A DNA stretch of 64,000 nucleotides from Amblyomma americanum (Eukaryota > Arthropoda > Arachnida > Ixodida > Ixodidae). Shown piece after piece: positions 1 to 9,962 of this stretch. The stretch is from contig NW_027526500.1 in the NCBI RefSeq assembly GCF_052857255.1, forward strand, positions 620,001 through 684,000. The letters are read 5' to 3'. Within the stretch, counting starts at the first letter, position 1. The number at the start of each line of letters is the position of its first letter. The translations under genes were made by a program, and so were the position numbers. The notes under the pieces are model-generated. The model saw only the letters and a list, made by a program, of their open reading frames with translations, was not told where the DNA came from and ran no database searches.

Positions 1-129
1 TACATGCTTTTCGCGCAGTTATAAGAGAAAAAGTTTTGACGCGTATTAGAGAGACACTTGTAAAACCGATGTGTTGTGATTTAGCTCGTTTCGGTCTAAA
101 ACAGCTTGTTTCGTTGTATTAAGCAAGAA
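1..129 (+). repeat. Reference monomer, 129 bp (TAGAGAGACAC subtype)
   Basis: This is the first complete unit, starting at TACATGC and ending in AAGCAAGAA. Landmarks in order are TTTTCGCGCAG, TTATAAGAG, AAAAAGTTTTGACGCG, TATTAGAGAGACAC, TTGTAAAACCGATG, TGTTGTGATTTAG, CTCGTTTCGG, TCTAAAACAGC and TTGTTTCGTTGTATT. It carries 8 CpG in 129 bp with 19 C and 29 G. The phase is arbitrary: TACATGC was chosen because it is nearly invariant. This subtype usually follows an E-box unit ending in AAGCAAGAA and precedes another E-box unit, for example at 27718-27846 with E-box units on both sides. Confidence 0.9.
99..111. other. Short dyad AAACA-GCT-TGTTT
   Basis: AAACA at 99-103 and TGTTT at 107-111 are reverse complements with a 3-base spacer. 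The dyad is present in most monomers. It is weakened in those reading ACAACTTG, ACATCTTG or TTGATTCG. Confidence 0.65.
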
Positions 130-138
130 TACATGCTT
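121..138. other. Short dyad AAGCA-8 nt-TGCTT across the chosen monomer boundary
   Basis: AAGCA at 121-125 and TGCTT at 134-138 are reverse complements separated by 8 bases. Both arms are among the least variable positions of the array. Arms are disturbed only in rare copies such as the CATGG variants and the GGCAAG variants. Confidence 0.6.
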
Positions 139-258
139 TTCGCGCAGTTATAAGAGAAAAAGTTTTGACGAGTATCACGTGGATACTTGTAAAACCGATG
201 TGTTCAGATTTAGCTCGTTTCTGTCTAAAACAGCTTGTTTCGTTGTATTAAGCACGAA
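130..258 (+). repeat. E-box monomer subtype, 129 bp (CACGTGGATAC with GTTCAG)
   Basis: This unit carries GACGAG, then TATCACGTGGATAC, then GTTCAGATTT, CGTTGTATT and AAGCACGAA. These sites are almost always inherited together across the window, so they define a lineage of monomers. CACGTG lies at 176-181. In this subtype one forward reading frame is open through the unit, because GTTCAG replaces the GTTGTG that supplies an in-frame TGA elsewhere. A sister version has TTAAAAG instead of TTATAAG. Confidence 0.85.
171..187. other. Short dyad symmetry around the E-box (example copy)
   Basis: AGTATC (171-176) and GATACT (182-187) are exact reverse complements separated by ACGTG. The near-palindrome is centred on CACGTG (176-181), and ATCACGTG occupies 174-181. 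The same dyad recurs in every CACGTGGATAC unit. This is seen directly; cruciform formation or protein binding would be inference. Confidence 0.8.
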
Positions 259-388
259 TACATGCTTTTCGCGCAGTTAAAAGAGAAAAAGTTTTGACGA
301 GTATCACGTGGAAAACTTGTAATACCGATGTGTTGTGATTTAGCTCGTTTCGGTCTAAAACAGCTTGTTTCGCTGTATTAAGCAGGAA
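259..388 (+). repeat. 130-bp monomer subtype (CACGTGGAACAC type with TAATACC)
   Basis: This unit is one base longer than the 129-bp class because the segment after CACGTGG reads AACAC rather than ATAC (this copy has the point variant AAAAC). It also carries TTAAAAG, GTAATACCGATG, GTTGTG and CGCTGTATT. The extra base shifts the forward reading frame, so no open frame crosses this subtype in register. Related versions have TAGTACC followed by ACAACTTGATTCGCTG, or TACCGTTGTG. Confidence 0.85.
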
Positions 389-2140
389 TACATGCTTTTC
401 GCGCCGTTATAAGAGAAAAAGTTTTGACGCGTATCAGAGGAACACTTGTAAAACCGATGTGTTGTGATTTAGCTCGTTTCGGTCTAAAACATCTTGTTTC
501 GCTGTATTAAGCAAGAATACATGCTTTTCGCGCAGTTATAAGAGAAAAAGTTTTGACGCGTATCAGAGGAACACTTGTAAAACCGATGTGTTGTGATTTA
601 GCTCGTTTCGGTCTAAAACAACTTGTTTCGCTGTATTAAGCAAGAATACATGCTTTTCGCGCAGTTATAAGAGAAAAAGTTTTGACGCGTATCAGAGGAA
701 CACTTGTAAAACCGATGTGTTGTGATTTAGCTCGTTTCGGTCTAAAACAGCTTGTTTCGCTGTATTAAGCAAGAATACATGCTTTTCGCGCAGTTATAAG
801 AGAAAAAGTTTTGACGCGTATCAGAGGAACACTTGTAAAACCGATGTGTTCAGATTTAGTTCGTTTCGGTCTAAAACAGCTTGTTTCGTTGTATTAAGCA
901 CGAATACATGCTTTACGCGCAGTTATAGAAGAAAAAGTTTTGACGCGTATCAGAGACACTTGTAAAACCGATATGTTGTGATTTAGCTCGTTTCGGTCTA
1001 AAACAGCTTGTTTCGTTGTATTAAGCAAGAATACATGCTTTTCGCGCGGTTATAAGAGAAAAAGTTGACGAGTATCACGTGGATACTTGTAAAACCGATG
1101 TGTTCAGATTTAGCTCGTTTCGGTCTAAAACAGCTTGTTTCGTTGTATTAAGCACGAATACATGCTTTTCGCGCAGTTATAAGAGAAAAAGTTTTGACGA
1201 GTATCACGTGGAACACTTGTAATACCGATGTGTTGTGATTTAGCTCGTTTCGGTGTAAAACAGCTTGTTTCGTAGTATTAAGCAAGAATACATGCTTTTC
1301 GCGCAGTTATAAGAGAAAAAGTTTTGACGCGTATTAGAGGAACACTTGTAAAACCGATGTGTTGTGATTTAGCTCATTTCGGTCTAAAACAGCTTGTTTC
1401 GCTGTATTAAGCAAGAATACATGCTTTTCGCGCAGTTATAAGAGAAAAAGTTTTGACGCGTATTAGAGAGACACTTGTAAAACCGATGTGTTGTGATTAG
1501 CTCGTTTCGGTCTAAAACAGCTTGTTTCATTTGTATTAAGCAAGAATACATGCTTTTCGCGCAGTTATAAGAGAAAAAGTTTTGACGAGTATCACGTGGA
1601 TACTTGTAAAACCGATGTGTTCAGATTTAGCTCGTTTCGGTCAAAAACAGCTTGTTTCGTTGTATTAAGCACGAATACATGCTTTTCGCGCAGTTAAAAG
1701 AGAAAAAGTTTTGACGAGTATCACGTGGAACACTTGTAATACCGATGTGTTGTAATTTAGCTCGTTTCGGTCTAAAACAGCTTGTTTCGCTGTATTAAGC
1801 AAGAATACATGCTTTTCGCGCAGTTATAAAAGAAAAAGTTTTGACGCGTATCAGAGGAACACTTGTAAAACCGATGTGTTGTGATTTAGCTCGTTTCGGT
1901 CTAAAACAGCTTGTTTCGCTGTATTAAGCAAGAATACATGCTTTTCGCGCAGTTATAAAAGAAAAAGTTTTGACGCGTATCAGAGGAACACTTGTAAAAC
2001 CGATGTGTTGTGATTTAGCTCATTTCGGTCTAAAACAGCTTGTTTCGCTGTATTAAGCAAGAATACATGCTTTTCGCGCAGTTAAAAGAGAAAAAGTTTT
2101 GACGAGTATCACGTGGGTACTTGTAAAACCGATGTGTTCA

Positions 2141-3557
2141 GATTTAGCTCGTTTCGGTCTAAAACAGCTTGTTTCGTTGTATTAAGCAAGAATACATGGT
2201 TTTCGCGCAGTTATAAGAGAAAAAGTTTTGACGAGTATCACGTGGATACTTGTAAAACCGATGTGTTCAGATTTAGCTAGTTTCGGTCTAAAACAGCTTG
2301 TTTCGTTGTATTAAGCACGAATACATGCTTTTCGCGCAGTTAAAAGAGAAAAAGTTTTGACGAGTATCACGTGGAACACTTGTAATACCGATGTGTTGTG
2401 ATTTAGCTCGTTTCGGTCTAAAACGACTTGATTCGCTGTATTAAGCAAGAATACATGCTTTTCGCGCAGTTATAAGAGAAAAAGTTTTGACGAGTATCAC
2501 GTGGATACTTGTAAAACCGATGTGTTCAGATTTAGCTCGTTTCGGTCTAAAACAGCTTGTTTCGTTGTATTAAGCAAGAATACATGCTCTTCGCGCCGTT
2601 ATAAGAGAAAAAGATTGACGCGTATCAGAGGAACACTTGTAAAACCGATGTGTTGTGATTTAGCTCATTTCGGTCTAAAACATCTTGTTTCGCTGTATTA
2701 AGCAAGAATACATGCTTTTCGCGCAGTTATAAGAGAAAAAGTTTTGACGCGTATCAGAGGAACACTTGTAAAACCGATGTGTTGTGATTTAGCTCGTTTC
2801 GGTCTAAAACAGCTTGTTTCGCTGTATTAAGCAAGAATACATGCTTTTCGCGCAGTTATAAGAGAAAAAGTTTTGACGCGTATCAGAGGAACACTTGTAA
2901 AACCGATGTGTTCAGATTTAGCTCGTTTCGGTCTAAAACAGCTTGTTTCGTTGTATTAAGCAAGAATACATGCTTTTCGCGCAGTTAAAAGAGAAAAAGT
3001 TTTGACGAGTATCACGTGGAACACTTGTAATACCGTTGTGTTGTGATTTAGCTCGTTTCGGTCTAAAACAGCTTGTTTCGCTGTATTAAGCAAGAATACA
3101 TGCTTTTCGCGCAGTTATAAGAGAAAAAGTTTTGACGAGTATCACGTGGAACACTTGTAGTACCGATGTGTTGTGATTTAGCTCGTTTCGGTCTAAAACA
3201 ACTTGATTCGCTGTATTAAGCAAGAATACATGCTTTTCGCGCAGTTAAAAAAGAAAAAGTTTTGACGCGTATCAGAGGAACACTTGTAAAACCGATGTGT
3301 TGTGATTTAGCTCATTTCGGTCTAAAACAGCTTGTTTCGCTGTATTAAGCAAGAATACATGCTTTTCGCGCAGTTAAAAGAGAAAAAGTTTTGACGAGTA
3401 TCACGTGGATACTTGTAAAACCGATGTGTTCAGATTTAGCTCGTTTCGGTCTAAAACAGCTTGTTTCGTTGTATTAAGCAAGAATACATGCTTTTCGCGC
3501 AGTTATAAGAGAAAAAGTTTTGACGCGTATTAGAGAGACACTTGTAAAACCGATGTG
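2141..3557 (+). repeat. Irregular satellite segment
   Basis: This is a run of monomers with no intact local higher-order period. It includes a CATGG variant unit (CATGG at 2195, with CTAGTTTCGG later), a unit with AACGACTTGATTCG near 2423 that reappears near 15021, and a GTTGTG/TTGATTCG run near 3000-3360 that resembles 15340-15700 with a different offset (about 12,343). Together these suggest the left-end duplication continues here but with whole-monomer losses. No gene is seen. Confidence 0.7.
2501..2701 (+). other. Representative short open frame within satellite, judged non-coding
   Basis: A 66-codon open frame begins at GTG in CACGTGGATAC. Similar frames of 76-95 codons occur near 5462, 5999, 8341, 8878, 16648, 27899, 31366, 33907, 35802 and 55381, and an 88-codon frame lies on the minus strand at 56612-56878. 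The forward frames arise because 129 is 3 x 43 and the GTTCAG variant removes the in-frame TGA. They start on GTG or TTG, end at the next GTTGTG unit or the frame shift of a 130-bp unit, and repeat the same 43-residue string. No domain, start context or constraint argues for a protein. Confidence 0.7.
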
Positions 3558-4583
3558 TTGTGATTTAGCTCGTTTCGGTCTAAAACAGCTTGTTTCGTTG
3601 TATTAAGCAAGAATACATGCTTTTCGCGCAGTTATAAGAGAAAAAGTTTTGACGAGTATCACGTGGATACTTGTAAAACCGATGTGTTCAGATTTAGCTC
3701 GTTTCGGTCTAAAACAGCTTGTTTCGTTGTATTAAGCACGAATACATGCTTTTCGCGCAGTTAAAAGAGAAAAAGTTTTGACGAGTATCACGTGGAACAC
3801 TTGTAATACCGATGTGTTGTGATTTAGCTCGTTTCGGTCTAAAACAGCTTGTTTCGCTGTATTAAGCAAGAATACATGCTTTTCGCGCAGTTATAAGAGA
3901 AAAAGTTTTGACGCGTATCAGAGGAACACTTGTAAAACCGATGTGTTCAGATTTAGTTCGTTTCGGTCTAAAACAGCTTGTTTCGTTGTATTAAGCACGA
4001 ATACATGCTTTACGCGCAGTTATAGAAGAAAAAGTTTTGACGCGTATCAGACACTTGTAAAACCGATATGTTGTGATTTAGCTCGTTTCGGTCTAAAACA
4101 GCTTGTTTCGTTGTATTAAGCAAGAATACATGCTTTTCGCGCAGTTATAAGAGAAAAAGTTTTGACGAGTATCACGTGGATACTTGTAAAACCGATGTGT
4201 TCAGATTTAGCTCGTTTCTGTCTAAAACAGCTTGTTTCGTTGTATTAAGCACGAATACATGCTTTTCGCGCAGTTAAAAGAGAAAAAGTTTTGACGAGTA
4301 TCACGTGGAACACTTGTAATACCGATGTGTTGTGATTTAGCTCGTTTCGGTCTAAAACAGCTTGTTTCGCTGTATTAAGCAAGAATACATGCTTTTCGCG
4401 CAGTTATAAGAGAAAAAGTTTTGACGCGTATCAGAGGAACACTTGTAAAACCGATGTGTTCAGATTTAGTTCGTTTCGGTCTAAAACAGCTTGTTTCGTT
4501 GTATTAAGCACGAATACATGCTTTACGCGCAGTTATAGAAGAAAAAGTTTTGACGCGTATCAGACACTTGTAAAACCGATATG
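3558..4583 (+). repeat. 513-bp (four-monomer) tandem duplication
   Basis: Bases about 3558-4070 and about 4071-4583 match at offset 513. The unusual shortened segment CGTATCAGACACTTG occurs at both 4048 and 4561, preceded by the CTTTACGCG/TTATAGAAG unit. I noticed a G/T difference (TTTCTGTC near 4218) and ATATG versus ATGTG near the edge. Boundaries are approximate because all monomers resemble each other. The second copy overlaps the start of the 2,879-bp block. Confidence 0.65.
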
Positions 4584-5970
4584 TTGTGATTTAGCTCGTT
4601 TCGGTCTAAAACAGCTTGTTTCGTTGTATTAAGCAAGAATACATGCTTTTCGCGCGGTTATAAGAGAAAAAGTTGACGAGTATCACGTGGATACTTGTAA
4701 AACCGATGTGTTCAGATTTAGCTCGTTTCGGTCTAAAACAGCTTGTTTCGTTGTATTAAGCACGAATACATGCTTTTCGCGCAGTTATAAGAGAAAAAGT
4801 TTTGACGAGTATCACGTGGAACACTTGTAATACCGATGTGTTGTGATTTAGCTCGTTTCGGTTTAAAACAGCTTGTTTCGCTGTATTAAGCAAGAATACA
4901 TGCTTTTCGTGCAGTTATAAGAGAAAAAGTTTTGACGCGTATCAGAGGAACACTTGTAAAACCGATGTGTTAAGATTTAGCTCGTTTCGGCCTGAAACAG
5001 CTTGTTTCGTTGTATTAAGCACGAATACATGCTTTTCGCGCAGTTATAAGATAAAAAGTTTAGACTCGTATCAGAGGAACACTTGTAAAACCGATGTGTT
5101 GTGATTTAGCTCGTTTCGGTGTAAAACAGCTTGTTTCGTAGTATTAAGCAAGAATACATGCTTTTCGCGCAGTTATAAGAGAAAAAGTTTTGACGCGTAT
5201 CAGAGGAACACTTGTAAAACCGATGTGTTGTGATTTAGCTCGTTTCGGTGTAAAACAGCTTGTTTCGTAGTATTAAGCAAGAATACATGCTTTTCGCGCA
5301 GTTATAAGAGAAAAAGTTTTGACGCGTATTAGAGGAACACTTGTAAAACCGATGTGTTGTGATTTAGCTCATTTCGGTCTAAAACAGCTTGTTTCGCTGT
5401 ATTAAGCAAGAATACATGCTTTTCGCGCAGTTAAAAGAGAAAAAGTTTTGACGAGTATCACGTGGATACTTGTAAAACCGATGTGTTCAGATTTAGCTCG
5501 TTTCGGTCTAAAACAGCTTGTTTCGCTGTATTAAGCAAGAATACATGCTTTTCGCGCAGTTATAAGAGAAAAAGTTTTGACGCGTATCAGAGGAACACTT
5601 GTAAAACCGATGTGTTCAGATTTAGCTCGTTTCGGTCTGAAACAGCTTGTTTCGTTGTATTAAGCACGAATACATGCTTTTCGCGCAGTTATAAGAGAAA
5701 AAGTTTAGATGCGTATCAGAGGAACACTTGTAAAACCGATGTGTTGTGATTTAGCTCGTTTCGGTGTAAAACAGCTTGTTTCGTAGTATTAAGCAAGAAT
5801 ACATGCTTTTCGCGCAGTTATAAGAGAAAAAGTTTTGACGCGTATTAGAGGAACACTTGTAAAACCTTTGTGTTGTGATTTAGCTCGTTTCGGTCTAAAA
5901 CAGCTTGTTTCGCTGTATTAAGCAAGAATACATGCTTTTCGCGCAGTTATAGGAGAAAAAGTTTTGACGC

Positions 5971-5985
5971 GTGTCACAGGGACAC
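5971..5985. other. Variant dyad with the middle pair changed on both sides
   Basis: GTGTC (5971-5975), spacer ACAGG, GACAC (5981-5985). Compared with GTATC/GATAC in E-box units, the middle stem pair A-T is replaced by G-C on both sides, so pairing is kept although the E-box is lost. The variant recurs once per higher-order unit, for example near 8850, 18023, 22045, 43909 and 57315. Confidence 0.75.
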
Positions 5986-6186
5986 TTGTAAAACCGATGT
6001 GTTCAGATTTAGCTCGTTTCGGTCTAAAACAGCTTGTTTCGTTGTATTAAGCAAGAATACATGCTTTTCGCGCAGTTATAAGAGAGAAAGTTTTGACGAG
6101 TATCACGTGGATACTTGTAAAACCGATGTGTTCAGATTTAGCTCGTTTTGGTCTAAAACAACTTGTTTCGTTGTATTAAGCAAGAA

Positions 6187-6336
6187 TACATGCTTTACGC
6201 GCAGTTATAGAAGAAAAAGTTTTGACGCTTATCAGAGAGACACTTGTAAAACCGATGTGTTGTGATTTAGCTCGTTTCGGTCTAGATTTAGCTCGTTTCG
6301 GTCAAAAACAGCTTGTTTCGTTGTATTAAGCACGAA
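6187..6336 (+). repeat. 150-bp monomer with 21-bp internal duplication (example)
   Basis: The segment from GATTTAG to GGTCTA is duplicated in place: 6264-6284 and 6285-6305, the second ending in GGTCAA. The unit also carries CTTTACGCG, TTATAGAAG and CAGAGAGACAC. I located 17 copies by the start of the duplicated segment: 6264, 6544, 9143, 9423, 18442, 22463, 26484, 29951, 37854, 44327, 48611, 50312, 52141, 53842, 57733, 62016 and 63717. It usually sits once per higher-order unit and is a good phase marker. Copies at 26484 and 29951 have a CGC substitution in the second half. Confidence 0.85.
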
Positions 6337-6746
6337 TACATGCTTTTCGCGCAGTTAAAAGAGAAAAAGTTTTGACGAGTATCACGTGGAACACTTGTAA
6401 TACCGTTGTGTTGTGATTTAGCTCGTTTTGGTCTAAAACAACTTGTTTCGTTGTATTAAGCAAGAATACATGCTTTACGCGCAGTTATAGAAGAAAAAGT
6501 TTTGACGCTTATCAGAGAGACACTTGTAAAACCGATGTGTTGTGATTTAGCTCGTTTCGGTCTAGATTTAGCTCGTTTCGGTCAAAAACAGCTTGTTTCG
6601 TTGTATTAAGCACGAATACATGCTTTTCGCGCAGTTAAAAGAGAAAAAGTTTTGACGAGTATCACGTGGAACACTTGTAATACCGTTGTGTTGTGATTTA
6701 GCTCGTTTCGGTCTAAAACAGCTTGTTTCGCTGTATTAAGCAAGAA
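6187..6746 (+). repeat. 280-bp local tandem duplication inside the 2,879-bp unit
   Basis: Two 280-bp copies (6187-6466 and 6467-6746) each hold one 150-bp unit with the 21-bp internal duplication and one 130-bp TACCGTTGTG unit. The first 130-bp unit ends in CTCGTTTTGG, ACAACTTG and CGTTG, features of the neighbouring AGAGAGAAAG subtype, so it is a hybrid marking the exchange point. The same structure lies at 9066-9625. Elsewhere in the window the pair occurs once per higher-order unit. Confidence 0.75.
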
Positions 6747-7083
6747 TACATGCTTTTCGCGCAGTTATAAGAGAAAAAGTTTTGACGAGTATTACGTGGA
6801 ACACTTGTAGTACCGATGTGTTGTGATTTAGCTCGTTTCGGTCTAAAACAACTTGATTCGCTGTATTAAGCAAGAATACATGCTTTTCGCGCAGTTAAAA
6901 AAGAAAAAGTTTTGACGCGTATCAGAGGAACACTTGTAAAACCGATGTGTTGTGATTTAGCTCATTTCGGTCTAAAACAGCTTGTTTCGCTGTATTAAGC
7001 AAGAATACATGCTTTTCGCGCAGTTATAAGAGAAAAAGTTTTGACGCGTGTCACAGGGACACTTGTAAAATCGATGTGTTCAG

Positions 7084-9962
7084 ATTTAGCTCGTTTCGGT
7101 CTAAAACAGCTTGTTTCGTTGTATTAAGCACGAATACATGCTTTTCGCGCAGTTAAAAGAGAAAAAGTTTTGACGAGTATCACGTGGAACACTTGTAATA
7201 CCGATGTGTTGTGATTTAGCTCGTTTCGGTCTAAAACAGCTTGTTTCGCTGTATTAAGCAAGAATACATGCTTTTCGCGCAGTTATAAGAGAAAAAGTTT
7301 TGACGCGTATCAGAGGAACACTTGTAAAACCGATGTGTTCAGATTTAGTTCGTTTCGGTCTAAAACAGCTTGTTTCGTTGTATTAAGCACGAATACATGC
7401 TTTACGCGCAGTTATAGAAGAAAAAGTTTTGACGCGTATCAGACACTTGTAAAACCGATATGTTGTGATTTAGCTCGTTTCGGTCTAAAACAGCTTGTTT
7501 CGTTGTATTAAGCAAGAATACATGCTTTTCGCGCGGTTATAAGAGAAAAAGTTGACGAGTATCACGTGGATACTTGTAAAACCGATGTGTTCAGATTTAG
7601 CTCGTTTCGGTCTAAAACAGCTTGTTTCGTTGTATTAAGCACGAATACATGCTTTTCGCGCAGTTATAAGAGAAAAAGTTTTGACGAGTATCACGTGGAA
7701 CACTTGTAATACCGATGTGTTGTGATTTAGCTCGTTTCGGTTTAAAACAGCTTGTTTCGCTGTATTAAGCAAGAATACATGCTTTTCGTGCAGTTATAAG
7801 AGAAAAAGTTTTGACGCGTATCAGAGGAACACTTGTAAAACCGATGTGTTAAGATTTAGCTCGTTTCGGCCTGAAACAGCTTGTTTCGTTGTATTAAGCA
7901 CGAATACATGCTTTTCGCGCAGTTATAAGATAAAAAGTTTAGACTCGTATCAGAGGAACACTTGTAAAACCGATGTGTTGTGATTTAGCTCGTTTCGGTG
8001 TAAAACAGCTTGTTTCGTAGTATTAAGCAAGAATACATGCTTTTCGCGCAGTTATAAGAGAAAAAGTTTTGACGCGTATCAGAGGAACACTTGTAAAACC
8101 GATGTGTTGTGATTTAGCTCGTTTCGGTGTAAAACAGCTTGTTTCGTAGTATTAAGCAAGAATACATGCTTTTCGCGCAGTTATAAGAGAAAAAGTTTTG
8201 ACGCGTATTAGAGGAACACTTGTAAAACCGATGTGTTGTGATTTAGCTCATTTCGGTCTAAAACAGCTTGTTTCGCTGTATTAAGCAAGAATACATGCTT
8301 TTCGCGCAGTTAAAAGAGAAAAAGTTTTGACGAGTATCACGTGGATACTTGTAAAACCGATGTGTTCAGATTTAGCTCGTTTCGGTCTAAAACAGCTTGT
8401 TTCGCTGTATTAAGCAAGAATACATGCTTTTCGCGCAGTTATAAGAGAAAAAGTTTTGACGCGTATCAGAGGAACACTTGTAAAACCGATGTGTTCAGAT
8501 TTAGCTCGTTTCGGTCTGAAACAGCTTGTTTCGTTGTATTAAGCACGAATACATGCTTTTCGCGCAGTTATAAGAGAAAAAGTTTAGATGCGTATCAGAG
8601 GAACACTTGTAAAACCGATGTGTTGTGATTTAGCTCGTTTCGGTGTAAAACAGCTTGTTTCGTAGTATTAAGCAAGAATACATGCTTTTCGCGCAGTTAT
8701 AAGAGAAAAAGTTTTGACGCGTATTAGAGGAACACTTGTAAAACCTTTGTGTTGTGATTTAGCTCGTTTCGGTCTAAAACAGCTTGTTTCGCTGTATTAA
8801 GCAAGAATACATGCTTTTCGCGCAGTTATAGGAGAAAAAGTTTTGACGCGTGTCACAGGGACACTTGTAAAACCGATGTGTTCAGATTTAGCTCGTTTCG
8901 GTCTAAAACAGCTTGTTTCGTTGTATTAAGCAAGAATACATGCTTTTCGCGCAGTTATAAGAGAGAAAGTTTTGACGAGTATCACGTGGATACTTGTAAA
9001 ACCGATGTGTTCAGATTTAGCTCGTTTTGGTCTAAAACAACTTGTTTCGTTGTATTAAGCAAGAATACATGCTTTACGCGCAGTTATAGAAGAAAAAGTT
9101 TTGACGCTTATCAGAGAGACACTTGTAAAACCGATGTGTTGTGATTTAGCTCGTTTCGGTCTAGATTTAGCTCGTTTCGGTCAAAAACAGCTTGTTTCGT
9201 TGTATTAAGCACGAATACATGCTTTTCGCGCAGTTAAAAGAGAAAAAGTTTTGACGAGTATCACGTGGAACACTTGTAATACCGTTGTGTTGTGATTTAG
9301 CTCGTTTTGGTCTAAAACAACTTGTTTCGTTGTATTAAGCAAGAATACATGCTTTACGCGCAGTTATAGAAGAAAAAGTTTTGACGCTTATCAGAGAGAC
9401 ACTTGTAAAACCGATGTGTTGTGATTTAGCTCGTTTCGGTCTAGATTTAGCTCGTTTCGGTCAAAAACAGCTTGTTTCGTTGTATTAAGCACGAATACAT
9501 GCTTTTCGCGCAGTTAAAAGAGAAAAAGTTTTGACGAGTATCACGTGGAACACTTGTAATACCGTTGTGTTGTGATTTAGCTCGTTTCGGTCTAAAACAG
9601 CTTGTTTCGCTGTATTAAGCAAGAATACATGCTTTTCGCGCAGTTATAAGAGAAAAAGTTTTGACGAGTATTACGTGGAACACTTGTAGTACCGATGTGT
9701 TGTGATTTAGCTCGTTTCGGTCTAAAACAACTTGATTCGCTGTATTAAGCAAGAATACATGCTTTTCGCGCAGTTAAAAAAGAAAAAGTTTTGACGCGTA
9801 TCAGAGGAACACTTGTAAAACCGATGTGTTGTGATTTAGCTCATTTCGGTCTAAAACAGCTTGTTTCGCTGTATTAAGCAAGAATACATGCTTTTCGCGC
9901 AGTTATAAGAGAAAAAGTTTTGACGCGTGTCACAGGGACACTTGTAAAATCGATGTGTTCAG
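7084..9962 (+). repeat. 2,879-bp higher-order unit, copy 2
   Basis: This is the tandem partner of the preceding unit. The near-absence of internal differences points to a young duplication, or to an assembly duplication that should be excluded. After 9962 the sequence continues with an E-box unit reading TTATAAG where copy 1 continues with TTAAAAG, which marks the end of collinearity. Confidence 0.85.

Larger units (their letters stand above)
1..2140 (+). repeat. Left-end block, first copy of a 12,859-bp-spaced repeat
   Basis: The order of monomer subtypes and rare private variants matches 12860 to about 15000. The strongest shared marks are a unit with GTGATTAGC (one T missing, at 1493 and 14352) followed by TTTCATTTGTATT, and the CGGTTATAAG unit with AGTTGACGAG. 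A few substitutions separate the copies, for example GAAAAC near 312 and GCAGGAATA near 385 in this copy. Collinearity breaks near 2140, where this copy reads GTTCAG and the other GTTGTG. The block may extend left of the window. Confidence 0.75.
4205..7083 (+). repeat. 2,879-bp higher-order unit, copy 1
   Basis: This segment matches 7084-9962 base for base wherever I compared lines, including the CGCGCGG unit (4651 and 7530), the CACAGGGACAC unit and the 150-bp units. Mismatches appear only at the edges: TTTCTGTC near 4218, and CTCCTTTCGG near 9970 where the other copy has CTCG. Both ends fall inside the segment GATTTAGCTCGTTTC, so the exchange occurred within monomers but kept the 129-bp register. 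Confidence 0.85.

Noticed and set aside
100..129. CENP-B box in TTTCGTTGTATTAAGCA
   Set aside because: The first eight bases match the box consensus (YTTCGTTG), but the essential 3' CGGG core is absent in every subtype.
174..230. Yeast-type point centromere (CDEI plus CDEIII)
   Set aside because: ATCACGTG fits CDEI, and CCGAAA occurs on the opposite strand (from TTTCGG), but the orientation, the spacing and the CDEIII flanks do not fit, and point centromeres are single-copy, not satellite arrays.
5462..5749. 95-codon open frame (and the 66-95 codon frames like it) as protein-coding genes
   Set aside because: They are in-frame reads of two to three satellite monomers, use non-ATG starts, are ended by common subtype variants, and lie in a pure tandem array. 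The minus-strand 88-codon frame at 56612-56878 is likewise fortuitous, helped by a TTGTAATAAGC substitution near 56741.
6264..6305. Target-site duplication of a transposon for the 21-bp direct repeat
   Set aside because: The two copies are directly adjacent with nothing between them and match the local monomer sequence, so a simple tandem slip explains them.
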